The notes under the pieces are model-generated. The model was given only the letters and a program-made list of their open reading frames with translations. It was not told where the DNA came from and searched no databases. Below, in pieces: positions 40,779 through 48,970 of a stretch of DNA of 64,000 nt (position 1 is the stretch's first letter; each line of letters starts with the position of its first letter). The translations under genes were made by a program, and so were the position numbers. This stretch comes from Polycyclovorans sp964425915 (GTDB taxonomy: Bacteria > Pseudomonadota > Gammaproteobacteria > Nevskiales > Nevskiaceae): positions 558,001 through 622,000 of the forward strand of contig CAYROO010000001.1 in assembly GCA_964425915.1 (NCBI GenBank), in the 5' to 3' direction.

Positions 40779-41732
40779 ATGGTCATGCACCGCGCAGATA
40801 CCGGCATCGCCGGTATAACCAGCCAGGCACTGTTTGACGCGCTCAACAAAGCGATGGACGAGAGCCGCCCGTTCCTCGGAAAGGGGAGTTTGCCCCACTA
40901 CATTCCTGCGCTCACCACCGTCGACGCAAGACAGTTCGGAATGTCCGTGACCACCGTTGGAGGACTAACGCTCACCGTGGGTGAGGGCGAACGCGCCTTC
41001 TCGGCGCAGAGCATTACAAAGTTGATCAGCCTCATGCTTGCCCTCCGCTGGGAAGGCGATCGCCTCTGGCGGCGCGTCGGTTACGAGGCATCGGGTATGC
41101 CCTACAACTCGCTGATCCAACTGGAGTTTGAGCGAGGGATTCCGCGCAATCCCTTCATCAATGCAGGGGCGCTCGTCACCCTTGACCGCGTCATGCAACA
41201 TCAACCCAACCCGTGTCAGTTCATCCTGCGCTTTGTACGAGAACTTTCCGGTAACCCGGCGATCGCTTACGACGATGCGGTTTTTGAGTCGGAGCGTCGC
41301 CATGCGCATGCCAATCTGGCCGCGGCACACCTGCTGAAGTCCTTCGGGACGCTCGATAGCGACGTCGATACGCTCTTGGATCAGTACTGCCGTTTGTGCT
41401 CGTTGGCAATGAGCTGTCGCGACCTGACGCTCTCATTCGCCTCTTTGGCGAATGGCGGCACTTGTCCCCGGGCAGGCGAGCGACTGCTGCCTGTGCATCA
41501 TGTCAGAAGAGTGATCGCCCTGATGCGGACTTGCGGGATGTATGACGCGTCCGGGGAATTTGCCTATCGGGTGGGGCTGCCCGGCAAAAGCGGGGTCGGC
41601 GGTGGCATCGTCGCACTAGCACCACAGCAACTTTGCATCGCAGCGTGGTCGCCAACGCTGGATTCGACCGGCAATTCGGTGGCCGGGGTTCGTGCGCTGG
41701 AAAGCTTCAGCTCAACGCTCAATCTGACCTGA
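40779..41732 (+). CDS. glsA: Glutaminase (serine-dependent, GlsA type)
   Basis: Hydrolyses glutamine, or possibly another gamma-glutamyl amide, to glutamate. It is a 317-residue member of the beta-lactamase-like glutaminase family. Motifs: SAQSITK (catalytic SxxK), NPFINAGAL, GKSGVGGGI near the C-terminus, and MRTCGMYDASGEFAYRVGLP. ATG 40779 or 40785 may start it; no strong ribosome site is seen. It lies in the same run as a glutamine-synthetase-like gene, which would be a futile cycle unless the two act on different amines. It ends overlapping the convergent TetR gene by 21 bp. Confidence 0.92.
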   Translation: MVMHRADTGIAGITSQALFDALNKAMDESRPFLGKGSLPHYIPALTTVDARQFGMSVTTVGGLTLTVGEGERAFSAQSITKLISLMLALRWEGDRLWRRVGYEASGMPYNSLIQLEFERGIPRNPFINAGALVTLDRVMQHQPNPCQFILRFVRELSGNPAIAYDDAVFESERRHAHANLAAAHLLKSFGTLDSDVDTLLDQYCRLCSLAMSCRDLTLSFASLANGGTCPRAGERLLPVHHVRRVIALMRTCGMYDASGEFAYRVGLPGKSGVGGGIVALAPQQLCIAAWSPTLDSTGNSVAGVRALESFSSTLNLT

Positions 41733-42386
41733 TCGGGGTATCAGAGCAGGATCGAACTCGAGCCGATCCCACAGATGATGAGCGAGTTCGCGTACGCTCG
41801 CAGCGAGGTCGAAATCCTTTCTGACCAGCGACGCGGCCATGATGCCGTCGAGATGAACCGAGACGAACCGTGCTGTTTGCGTCACATCGTTTTTTGCAAA
41901 CAGCTTCATTCGGACACCTTTTCGAATGTTCTGCGCCAGGATCTCCTCTTCCTCATGATGATAGAAGTCGGACACTAGGTCGTCGATCGGCACCGCATTA
42001 TCTCCCGTTCGATAATCCAACATGATCTTGATCAGCTGCCGTATCGGCTCTGACAACGTAATGTTGTTGTCAAACCAGAGTTGTATCAGGTAGGCGGGAT
42101 GTGAATGCTGGGCTTCGAGCTTGCGGTAGGTCTCCATCGCCCTCTGCGTGGCGAAGCCGATCACAGAGCGAAACAGGTGCTCCTTGTTCTCGAAGTAGTA
42201 GTAAATGAGTGCGGAATTGATATTCGCCGCGCTGGCAATGTCCTTGTTGGTTACCGACAGAAAGTCGCGCCTAGAGAAAAGATCCAACGCCACGGTCAGA
42301 ATTCTTTCTGCTTTGGGGTGCAGACCGTCTGTAGACCGCTTCGACGCGCGACGACTTGCCTGAACCGACTCTGCTGACCGCCCCAT
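41712..42386 (-). CDS. TetR-family transcriptional regulator
   Basis: A 224-residue regulator. The N-terminal helix-turn-helix is AERILTVALDLFSRRDFLSVTNKDIASAANINSALIYYYFENKEHL spread over residues ~27-72; the rest is a helical ligand-binding domain without recognisable specificity. ATG 42386 is preceded by GGAG at 4 nt; an upstream ATG at 42455 is possible. It sits between glsA and torF and is the only regulator in the cluster, so it is the best candidate to bind the TGATTAGTTAAT sites before the synthetase and in the torF/DUF1116 region. The ligand is unknown. Confidence 0.92.
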   Translation of the reverse strand: MGRSAESVQASRRASKRSTDGLHPKAERILTVALDLFSRRDFLSVTNKDIASAANINSALIYYYFENKEHLFRSVIGFATQRAMETYRKLEAQHSHPAYLIQLWFDNNITLSEPIRQLIKIMLDYRTGDNAVPIDDLVSDFYHHEEEEILAQNIRKGVRMKLFAKNDVTQTARFVSVHLDGIMAASLVRKDFDLAASVRELAHHLWDRLEFDPALIPRSGQIER

Positions 42387-42521
42387 ATCGCTCCGATATC
42401 CGGAAGACCCGAGATCAAACGCCCAGCACCCGGGCGCACGTTTCCAGTGTAGCAATCGGCAGCGGATTGTGAGGTGGGTCGGTCCGGAGCGCCCGTCGCC
42501 GCGGAACCGACCCGATGCACC

Positions 42522-43232
42522 TCAGAACGTGATCATTGCGGCCGCGACCACCGCCTCATCACAGGTGTCCGCCCCGCCAAAGCAGTCCACTCCGTCAATA
42601 TCGGTGCCCACTGCCGTGACTGACCAGGTCAGCCCCAGCGCGGGTCGTTCGACACCGATACGCCAGTCGACATAATCGGGGACACCGAACCGCTGATTGC
42701 GCTGGATGTACTGCTTTCCTGCGCCCGCTGTGAGCGTCCATTGGGCCGGGAGCTTGGCCGAAAGCATCAGATGGACGTAATACGACTCCCCGGCACGGCC
42801 GAAGAACTCCGGACTGTAGGCAGCGGAGAGCTCGATCGATCCGACGTCACCACTCAGCGCAAGGCTCGGCAAGATCTCGAAGTAGTCATAGTCCAGCGCA
42901 CTACTTGCGCCCGGGTACGTGTATAGCGACAACGCCAGTCCCCAGTCGACGTGGTCACTCCATGAGCCGCCGATGCCCGTGTAGAGGTCCAATTCAGTGG
43001 AAGCTTGGTCGCCATCTGCGAAATCAACTGAGGATGCCCAGGTCCCAGCGTAAGCACCGTAGGGCAGGCTGAACTCAACAGCGCCTTGCAGCGCCATGTC
43101 TTCCGCGGACTGGGAAAGCCCTCGAAACCGATAGTCGGATACGTAAGCGAGCTGCCCGCTCATCTCGGCGGCCACCGGTCCAGCCGCGAGCCCTGCCACC
43201 AGCATCGGCAAACACCATCTCTTGTTGATCAC
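42522..43232 (-). CDS. TorF-family putative porin
   Basis: A 236-residue outer-membrane protein. It has a signal peptide with AAE cleavage (residues 1-23), then beta-strand-rich sequence opening SGQLAYVSDYRFRGLSQS, the family hallmark, and ending in an aromatic-terminal strand (AAAMITF) as outer-membrane proteins do. GTG start with GAGGAG 8 nt upstream. Family members are often linked to ammonium or glutamine genes (from memory). Here it probably admits the cluster's substrate. It is divergent from the DUF1116 gene, with a 7-bp-armed palindrome between them. Confidence 0.87.
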   Translation of the reverse strand: MINKRWCLPMLVAGLAAGPVAAEMSGQLAYVSDYRFRGLSQSAEDMALQGAVEFSLPYGAYAGTWASSVDFADGDQASTELDLYTGIGGSWSDHVDWGLALSLYTYPGASSALDYDYFEILPSLALSGDVGSIELSAAYSPEFFGRAGESYYVHLMLSAKLPAQWTLTAGAGKQYIQRNQRFGVPDYVDWRIGVERPALGLTWSVTAVGTDIDGVDCFGGADTCDEAVVAAAMITF

Positions 43233-43262
43233 GAAGCATTCTCCTCATTTCGTTGGACTTCA

Positions 43263-43280
43263 ATTAACTGATTAGTTAAT
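43263..43280. promoter_or_regulatory. Operator between torF and the DUF1116 gene
   Basis: ATTAACT-GATT-AGTTAAT is a perfect 7-bp inverted repeat, 30 bp upstream of the torF start. It contains the 12-mer TGATTAGTTAAT found also at the synthetase promoter (37580-37591). Confidence 0.6.
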
Positions 43281-43373
43281 CTTGAATCGATGGTGCCGCC
43301 ACTGCGCAGCCCTGTCAAACCAACGCTGTTGCAAGCAGCGACAGAACTCCAACCAATCAGGAGACCCGTTCCG

Positions 43374-44633
43374 ATGGCGCAGTCCCATTTCAGAACAACC
43401 GCAAACCAGGAAGCGCACGGGCTCATGTGTGCAGCCAACCCGATTCTTGAAGACGTCCGCCCAGCCCGCGAGGTGGTCCCGCACCTCCCCGACAACATGA
43501 TCTTGGCATCCGGGCCCACCATGCCCTGGTCCCGCTACCACGGGGGCCAGCGTGCCGCGATCATCGGAGCCGCACGGTACGAGGGGCTGGCATCGACGGC
43601 TGCGGAGGCGGAGGCGAAGCTGGCGAACGGCGAAATACAGGTCGCCGGGTGCCAGGATTACGCCTGCGTCGGCTCACTCGCAGGTGTGTATTCCGCTTCA
43701 ATGGCTGTCTTCGTCGTCCGAGATGCCCAGTCCGGAAAACGTGTTTACTGCAACTTCTATGAGGGCCAGAACCCGCGGAGGCTGAACTACGGGGTTTATG
43801 ACGAAGGCGTCCATCAACGCCTGCTCTTCATCGATCGTGTGATCGCCCCGGTTGTGGGGGAGGCGGTTCGCCGTGCTGGGGGTGTTCCCCTCAAGCCGCT
43901 GATGATTCGGGCACTACACATGGGCGACGAGCTCCACAGCCGCAATACTGCTGCCTCGCTGCTTTTCTGTCGCGCACTGATGCCTGAGCTGGTCAGCATG
44001 GCGCGCGATGATCGCCACGGCGTCGACAAGACAATCGCGCTGCTGACCGAGGATCACTATTTCTTCCTGCGGCTATCGATGGCTGCCGCCAAGGCCATCG
44101 CTGACGCTGCGCACGGGGTGAAGGGCTCCAGCATCGTCACTGCCATGGCTCTTAACTGTAACGAGTTCGGCGTCCGTATCAGCGGACTTGGCGATCGCTG
44201 GTTCTGTGGCGAGCTGCCCGAGGTCCGGGCGAAGCTTTTTGACGGCTTCAGCGAGGATGACATCGCTTGGATGGGCGGCGAGAGCATGATCACCGAGACC
44301 GTAGGCCTGGGCGCCTTCGCGCAAGCTGCTGCCTTCCCACTACAGGCGTATCAGGGCGGCGATCCAGAGACCATGGTGGAGCGAAACCTCAGCCTGTACG
44401 AGATCGTTCAGGGCGACAACACCGCCTTTAAGATCCCTTTCCTACGCTTCCGAGGAACCCCGACCGGAATTGATCTATTCAAGGTGCTCGAAACGGGTAT
44501 CGGCCCACTCATGAACATGGGAATCGCCGGCGCTGGGGGCGGTCAGATCGGCGCCGGATATGTGCGGGCCCGTATGGGATGCTTCGAACAGGCAGCCAGG
44601 GCTTTCAAACAGCAATACGGCGAAGGCGGCTAA
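43374..44633 (+). CDS. DUF1116 protein (AllG/YlbE-like)
   Basis: A 419-residue cytoplasmic protein of the DUF1116 family, which includes AllG/YlbE of the oxamate carbamoyltransferase complex in allantoin breakdown. Recognisable segments: ANPILEDVRPAREVVPHL, QDYACVGSLAGVYSASMAVFVV, ALHMGDELHSRNTAA and SLYEIVQGDNTAFKIPFL. ATG 43374 has AGGAG 10 nt upstream; the frame reaches back to 43290 without family-like sequence. No partner AllF/FdrA or AllH gene is in the window, so an oxamate carbamoyltransferase role is doubtful. Position in the permease/synthetase/glutaminase cluster suggests action on an amide or ureido compound. Confidence 0.8.
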   Translation: MAQSHFRTTANQEAHGLMCAANPILEDVRPAREVVPHLPDNMILASGPTMPWSRYHGGQRAAIIGAARYEGLASTAAEAEAKLANGEIQVAGCQDYACVGSLAGVYSASMAVFVVRDAQSGKRVYCNFYEGQNPRRLNYGVYDEGVHQRLLFIDRVIAPVVGEAVRRAGGVPLKPLMIRALHMGDELHSRNTAASLLFCRALMPELVSMARDDRHGVDKTIALLTEDHYFFLRLSMAAAKAIADAAHGVKGSSIVTAMALNCNEFGVRISGLGDRWFCGELPEVRAKLFDGFSEDDIAWMGGESMITETVGLGAFAQAAAFPLQAYQGGDPETMVERNLSLYEIVQGDNTAFKIPFLRFRGTPTGIDLFKVLETGIGPLMNMGIAGAGGGQIGAGYVRARMGCFEQAARAFKQQYGEGG

Positions 44634-45415
44634 TCGACCAAACCATCCGACAGCGTGCCAAACGCTGGGTGGAGCCGGCTGTTCGTGGCGAGCACGGTGG
44701 TGGTGTTCAGCGACAGTTCGGCTCCACCCAGTTCCGTAAACCGACCGCCCGCCTCTTTGACAATCACACTGAGCGCAGCGATATCGAGGATGTTGACGTT
44801 GGTCTCGACAACGGCGTCAATGCGGCCGGATGCCAACAGATGATAGTGCAGGAAATCCGCATAGCCACGGATGCGGTGCAGCTGCGGGATGATGCTGCCG
44901 AGCACGGCCCAGCCCGGAGACTGCGCAAGGCGCGCCAGATTGCCCAGCGACAGGGTGGCCTGCGGCAGCTGATCAACCTGACTGACCGTGATGCGCTCGC
45001 CGTCGAGCCAAGCGCCCTGCCCCTTGACCGCCCAGGCCAGCTCACCCTCACCCCCGTTCCAGCAAGGCGCGCAGGACACGCCCAGCACCAGTTCGCCGCG
45101 GTGCATCAGCGCGATCTGCACGGAAAACATGGGATAACCACGGACGAAAGCCTTGGTGCCGTCGATGGGGTCGATCAGCCACAGGAACTCAGCATCCGTG
45201 TCGCCACGTCCCAGCTCCTCGCCATAAAAGGCATGTCCAGGGAAGCGAGCCGCGATGACCTCACGGATTGCACGCTCGGCAGCGATATCCACCTCCGTAA
45301 CCGGGGTGGCATCGGCCTTGGTTTCCACCTTGAAATTGCCACGGTAGGCGCGACGGATCAGTTCGGCGGCCGCTGCGGCGGCGGCGTGGGCGGTTTCAAG
45401 ATGTTCGGCGTACAT
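44630..45415 (-). CDS. Inositol-monophosphatase family phosphatase (HisN-like)
   Basis: A 261-residue Mg2+/Li+-type phosphatase. Metal-binding motifs: GEE in AFYGEELGRG, the LIDPIDGTKAFVRGYP motif, and a C-terminal VETNVNILDIAAL region in place of the usual WDxAA. The GTKAFVRGYPMF sequence fits histidinol-phosphatase HisN more than SuhB, but the true substrate is unproven. It overlaps the end of the DUF1116 gene by 4 bp and is divergent from the cobalamin riboswitch/btuB unit. Confidence 0.85.
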   Translation of the reverse strand: MYAEHLETAHAAAAAAAELIRRAYRGNFKVETKADATPVTEVDIAAERAIREVIAARFPGHAFYGEELGRGDTDAEFLWLIDPIDGTKAFVRGYPMFSVQIALMHRGELVLGVSCAPCWNGGEGELAWAVKGQGAWLDGERITVSQVDQLPQATLSLGNLARLAQSPGWAVLGSIIPQLHRIRGYADFLHYHLLASGRIDAVVETNVNILDIAALSVIVKEAGGRFTELGGAELSLNTTTVLATNSRLHPAFGTLSDGLVD

Positions 45416-45507
45416 GGGCGATATGAGCGAGAGCAGAGCCGCTTATTGTCCCACGTCCCACCCGTCCGGGTGAGCCTGTCTTGTCACAGTCTGACTTATA
45501 CTGATCG

Positions 45508-45690
45508 CGTCGCAGGTGCTGCAGGGCGTTGCCCTTCGGCTGAAACGGGAAGCTGGTGAACAGGCCAGCGCTGCCCCCGCAACGGTAAGCGAGAAGAATC
45601 GACCATCACACCCACTGGCTCCGGCCGGGAAGGGCGTCGAGGAACGGCTCGCGAGCCCGGAGACCGGCCTGCAACAGGCGCGCGCCCTTG
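45508..45690 (+). ncRNA. Cobalamin (B12) riboswitch
   Basis: The leader before btuB contains the core elements of the cobalamin aptamer in order: GGTGCTGCAGGG, GAAACGGGAAGCTGGTG, GCTGCCCCCGCAACGGTAAGC, CCACTGG, and the B12 box GCGAGCCCGGAGACCGGCC (about 45651-45669). Adenosylcobalamin binding should shut down btuB expression. A -10-like TATACT lies at 45497-45502, just upstream; I see no good -35 partner. Confidence 0.95.
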
Positions 45691-45745
45691 GGCGTGTTTA
45701 CTTGCGTTGGACCGCTGCGGGGATGCAGCGGCCGGGAGCTTGAAC

Positions 45746-47560
45746 ATGAAAACCCCGTTGTTGATGGGCGCCGCCACGGCGCTCGTGCTTTCGTCTTTTT
45801 CGGCTGCGGCCGAATCCTCTTCTGCCCTGTCTTCGGTCACTGTCACCACGACACGCTCCGAGATCGCGCTGGAGGACGCCCTCCCCTCGGTCACCCTGAT
45901 CAGCCGCGAAGACATAGAGCGGCTGCAGCCAAACGACATCGCCGACCTGTTGCGCTTCATTCCCGGCGTCGATGTTGCGCGCTCGGGCGGTGCCGGTCAG
46001 CAGGTGTCGGCCTTCATCCGTGGCGGCAACTCTGACCACACCCTCTACCTCATTGACGGCGTTCGTTTCACCACCGAAACCTTCCTCAACGCGCTGATTC
46101 AGCACTTGACCCCGGAATCGATCGAACGGATCGAGGTGGTCAAGGGATCGCGCTCCGCAGCCTGGGGCTCAGATGCCATTGGCGGTGTGGTCAACATCAT
46201 CACCCGTACGGCCACAGAAGGCGTGGGTGCCGGCGTCACGCTCAAGGGGGGCAGTTACGGGACACGGGACAGCGCCATGCGCGCCAGCGTCCGCCGGGGA
46301 CCACACAGTCTCAGCGCCAACATTCAACGTCAGGAGATCGACGGCTTTCCGCCGCTGCGCAGCGGCGGCCGCCGTGCCGGTCACGAGAACACCACGGCAG
46401 TGCTGTCGGGCAGCACCGGGTGGCGCGGACACCGGTTCGAGGTCCAACAGCAATGGGCCAACGGCACCACAGAGTATCTTCGATTCGGCAGTGACCGCAG
46501 CCAGGATTTTGACAGCGATGTCGGCCAGCTCAGCGGTACCTTCAGGCTGCCGTCTGACTGGGCGCTTCGGGTCAGCGGGCAACAGGCACTGGACCTGATC
46601 GAGCAGCTCGAACCCGATGACATCACACGGCCTGACCTGTTCAGCAGTACCGAGGTCGAACGCCGCAGCCTGGAAGTCGAGGCCTACGGCACGGTGGCCG
46701 GCGTCGATCTGCGGATCGGGGGCCTGACCAGCCTATCCGAGATTGATGCCCAAACCTTCAGCAGCTTCGGCGACAGCAGCACCGTTGAAAGCACCCGTCG
46801 CAAGGCCGTATTCGGCCAGGCCAGTGCGCAGTGGGGCGCGCTCGACGGCATGGCAGCCCTGCGCTACACCGACCACAAGCAGTTTGGCGATGTCACCACC
46901 GGCAGCATCGAGTTGGGCTATCGGCTGCGCGAGGGCACCCGGGTGGCAGCACTGTATGGCACCGGCTTCAAGGAACCGGATCTCACCGATCTGTTCGGCA
47001 ACTTCGGTAATCCGGACCTCGAACCCGAGCAGTCGAAGAGCAGCGAACTGAGCCTGCGCCAGGTGATGGGCGCCCACCAGGTCGTCACGGTGGCCCTGTT
47101 CGACCTGCGCATCCGTGACTTCATCCTGTTCGACCCTGTCACCTTTGTGCCCTACAACGCCACCGCGCGCATCCAGGGCACCGAGCTGAGCTGGCAGTAC
47201 GACGACGGCCAATGGCGGGTGGCGCTGTCAGGCTCACTGCAGGACCCGAAGAATGAGCAGACTGGCGGAAAACTCGTGCGTCGATCCCACAAGTCTCTCA
47301 GTGCCACCGTCCAGCATCGGTTCGACACCGTCACGGTGGGCGTGGATGTGTTCGGCCAGGGCCGCCGTGAGGACAGCAATCAGGCCACTCTGGGCGGCTA
47401 CGGCCTGCTCAATGCAGACATTCGCTGGCGTCTCAACCCCGAGCTGCAACTTGCACTGCGTGGCGAGAACCTACTCGACAAGACCTACGAGCTGGTCGAT
47501 GGCTATCGCACACCCGGATCCAGTGGCTACCTCACGCTGCGCTACGATTGGCAGCCTTAG
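45746..47560 (+). CDS. btuB: TonB-dependent vitamin B12 receptor
   Basis: Outer-membrane receptor for cobalamin uptake, 604 residues. Signal peptide (AAAES), TonB-box-like VTVTTTRSEI, plug domain (~35-145) with DALPSVTLISREDIERLQPNDIADLLRFIPGV, IRGGNSDHTLYLIDGVR and IERIEVVKGSRSAAWGSDAIGGVVNIIT, then a 22-stranded barrel ending in a terminal aromatic-type strand (GYLTLRYDWQP). GGGAG lies 7 nt before the ATG at 45746. The cobalamin riboswitch directly upstream confirms the substrate. A pduO-type gene follows. Confidence 0.95.
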   Translation: MKTPLLMGAATALVLSSFSAAAESSSALSSVTVTTTRSEIALEDALPSVTLISREDIERLQPNDIADLLRFIPGVDVARSGGAGQQVSAFIRGGNSDHTLYLIDGVRFTTETFLNALIQHLTPESIERIEVVKGSRSAAWGSDAIGGVVNIITRTATEGVGAGVTLKGGSYGTRDSAMRASVRRGPHSLSANIQRQEIDGFPPLRSGGRRAGHENTTAVLSGSTGWRGHRFEVQQQWANGTTEYLRFGSDRSQDFDSDVGQLSGTFRLPSDWALRVSGQQALDLIEQLEPDDITRPDLFSSTEVERRSLEVEAYGTVAGVDLRIGGLTSLSEIDAQTFSSFGDSSTVESTRRKAVFGQASAQWGALDGMAALRYTDHKQFGDVTTGSIELGYRLREGTRVAALYGTGFKEPDLTDLFGNFGNPDLEPEQSKSSELSLRQVMGAHQVVTVALFDLRIRDFILFDPVTFVPYNATARIQGTELSWQYDDGQWRVALSGSLQDPKNEQTGGKLVRRSHKSLSATVQHRFDTVTVGVDVFGQGRREDSNQATLGGYGLLNADIRWRLNPELQLALRGENLLDKTYELVDGYRTPGSSGYLTLRYDWQP

Positions 47561-47572
47561 CCTTATCACGAC

Positions 47573-47592
47573 GGGCGGTCTTGCGACCGCCC
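47573..47592 (+). terminator. Hairpin between btuB and the adenosyltransferase gene
   Basis: GGGCGGTC-TTGC-GACCGCCC, a perfect 8-bp stem starting 12 bp after the btuB stop. There is no T-run, so it is probably partial or read-through. Confidence 0.5.
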
Positions 47593-47614
47593 CTCGATTC
47601 AACCGGAACCGTCC

Positions 47615-48169
47615 ATGGGCCACCGCCTCTCCAAGATCATGACCCGTACCGGCGACAGCGGCACCACCGGCCTTGCCACCGGTGATCGCCTGCCGAAAGC
47701 CCACCCTCGGGTGGCCGCCATGGGCGATGTTGACGAACTCAACTGCGTCCTCGGCCTGGTGCTCACGCATGATCTGCCAGCGCCCATGCGCGAGCAGCTG
47801 GAGCGGACCCAACAGGAGCTGTTCAGTCTGGGCGGTGAACTCGCCATGCCTGGGCACACCCTGGTCACCGATGAGCAGGTGGCGACGCTTGAGGCATCGC
47901 TCAATGCGCTCAACGATGCGCTCCCGCCCTTGAAGGAATTCATCATGCCGGGCGGCACCCCTGCCTGCGCGCATGCCCACCTGGGGCGGGCCGTGGCGCG
48001 TCGCGCCGAGCGCGCGGTGTGGACGCTGCATGCCAGTGAGCCACTGGCGCCCAACCCGATGCGCTATCTCAACCGGCTCTCCGACTACCTGTTCGTTTGC
48101 GCCCGGGCATTGGCGCGAATGGAAAACGGGCAGGAAGTGGAGTGGCGCCGCGGACCGGCCTCAACGTAG
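47615..48169 (+). CDS. Cob(I)alamin adenosyltransferase, PduO type
   Basis: Makes adenosylcobalamin from cob(I)alamin and ATP. It is a 184-residue trimeric PduO-type enzyme: N-terminal ATP-binding TRTGDSGTTGLATGDRLPK, AMGDVDELNCVLG, FIMPGGTPACAHAHLGRAVARRAERA and LNRLSDYLFVCAR. It lies 54 bp downstream of btuB and is likely co-transcribed and B12-regulated. Its 3' end overlaps the convergent btuF gene by 9 bp. Confidence 0.95.
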   Translation: MGHRLSKIMTRTGDSGTTGLATGDRLPKAHPRVAAMGDVDELNCVLGLVLTHDLPAPMREQLERTQQELFSLGGELAMPGHTLVTDEQVATLEASLNALNDALPPLKEFIMPGGTPACAHAHLGRAVARRAERAVWTLHASEPLAPNPMRYLNRLSDYLFVCARALARMENGQEVEWRRGPAST

Positions 48170-48970
48170 CGCATCCAGCGCGCCGCACAGCGGCCCCAGA
48201 ACCTCCAGCATGCCGGGGCTGGCGCGTGCAAAGCGGTTGACGTCCACTGAGATGAAGGCCGGCGTCCGTCCACGCGCCGACGGCAATTCCGCCCAGAAGG
48301 CCCGCACGGCCGCGGCGTCGACGTCAGCATGGACAACCGCGTCAATGTCGGTGACCGCCAGGCGTTCACGGCTGACCGCCATCGCCAGCCGCGGCAACTC
48401 TGAGAACACGTTGACCGCGCCGCACAGCGCCAGCGCCTCGCTGATCGGGCTGTCACCATTGATGGTGAACGCGGGCTCCACATCCACCTGATAGAACACA
48501 CGCACCGGCGACCCCTGACCATAACGGGCGCGCAGCGTCTCAAGCTGATCAAGGAAACGCGTGGCCTCGGCATCGGCCACCGAGGCAGTGCCGAAACGAC
48601 TGCCGAGTTGCCGCAGGGCGCTGGCGATATCCTCCAGGCGCTGAATCCGGACCATCACCACCGCAATCCCCAGCTTCTCCAGTCGCGCCACCCGCTCGGG
48701 TGGTGTGCCCCCCTCCCAGGCAATGACATGACTGGGCCGCAGTGCCACCAGGGCCTCCAGCGACACGCGAAAGGCATCGCCGATCCGAGGCAGTGCGGCG
48801 GCCTCCGGCGGACGATCAGTGTAATCGGCAACCGCCACCAGGCGATCACAGGCCCCGGCGGCGCAGACCAGCTCCGCCAGGTGGGGCGCCAAGGTCACCA
48901 CCCGCGGCGGGTTGGCGCCGACCGCCACCGTCCAGAACGCCAACAGCAGCGCCGCCAATGCGCGGGTCAC
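48161..48970 (-). CDS. btuF: Cobalamin ABC-transport substrate-binding protein (BtuF-like)
   Basis: Periplasmic binding protein of 269 residues. GTG 48970 gives a clean signal peptide (TRALAALLLAFWTVAVGANP); the longer open frame has no signal. The mature sequence RVVTLAPHLAELVCAAGACDRLVAVADYTDRPPEAAALPRIGD (segments thereof) and ALVALRPSHVIAWEGG match BtuF/FecB-type helical-backbone proteins. It overlaps the ampE stop by GTGA, making it the third gene of ampD-ampE-btuF. The BtuCD permease and ATPase are not in the window. Convergence with btuB-pduO places B12 functions together. Confidence 0.88.
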   Translation of the reverse strand: MTRALAALLLAFWTVAVGANPPRVVTLAPHLAELVCAAGACDRLVAVADYTDRPPEAAALPRIGDAFRVSLEALVALRPSHVIAWEGGTPPERVARLEKLGIAVVMVRIQRLEDIASALRQLGSRFGTASVADAEATRFLDQLETLRARYGQGSPVRVFYQVDVEPAFTINGDSPISEALALCGAVNVFSELPRLAMAVSRERLAVTDIDAVVHADVDAAAVRAFWAELPSARGRTPAFISVDVNRFARASPGMLEVLGPLCGALDALR

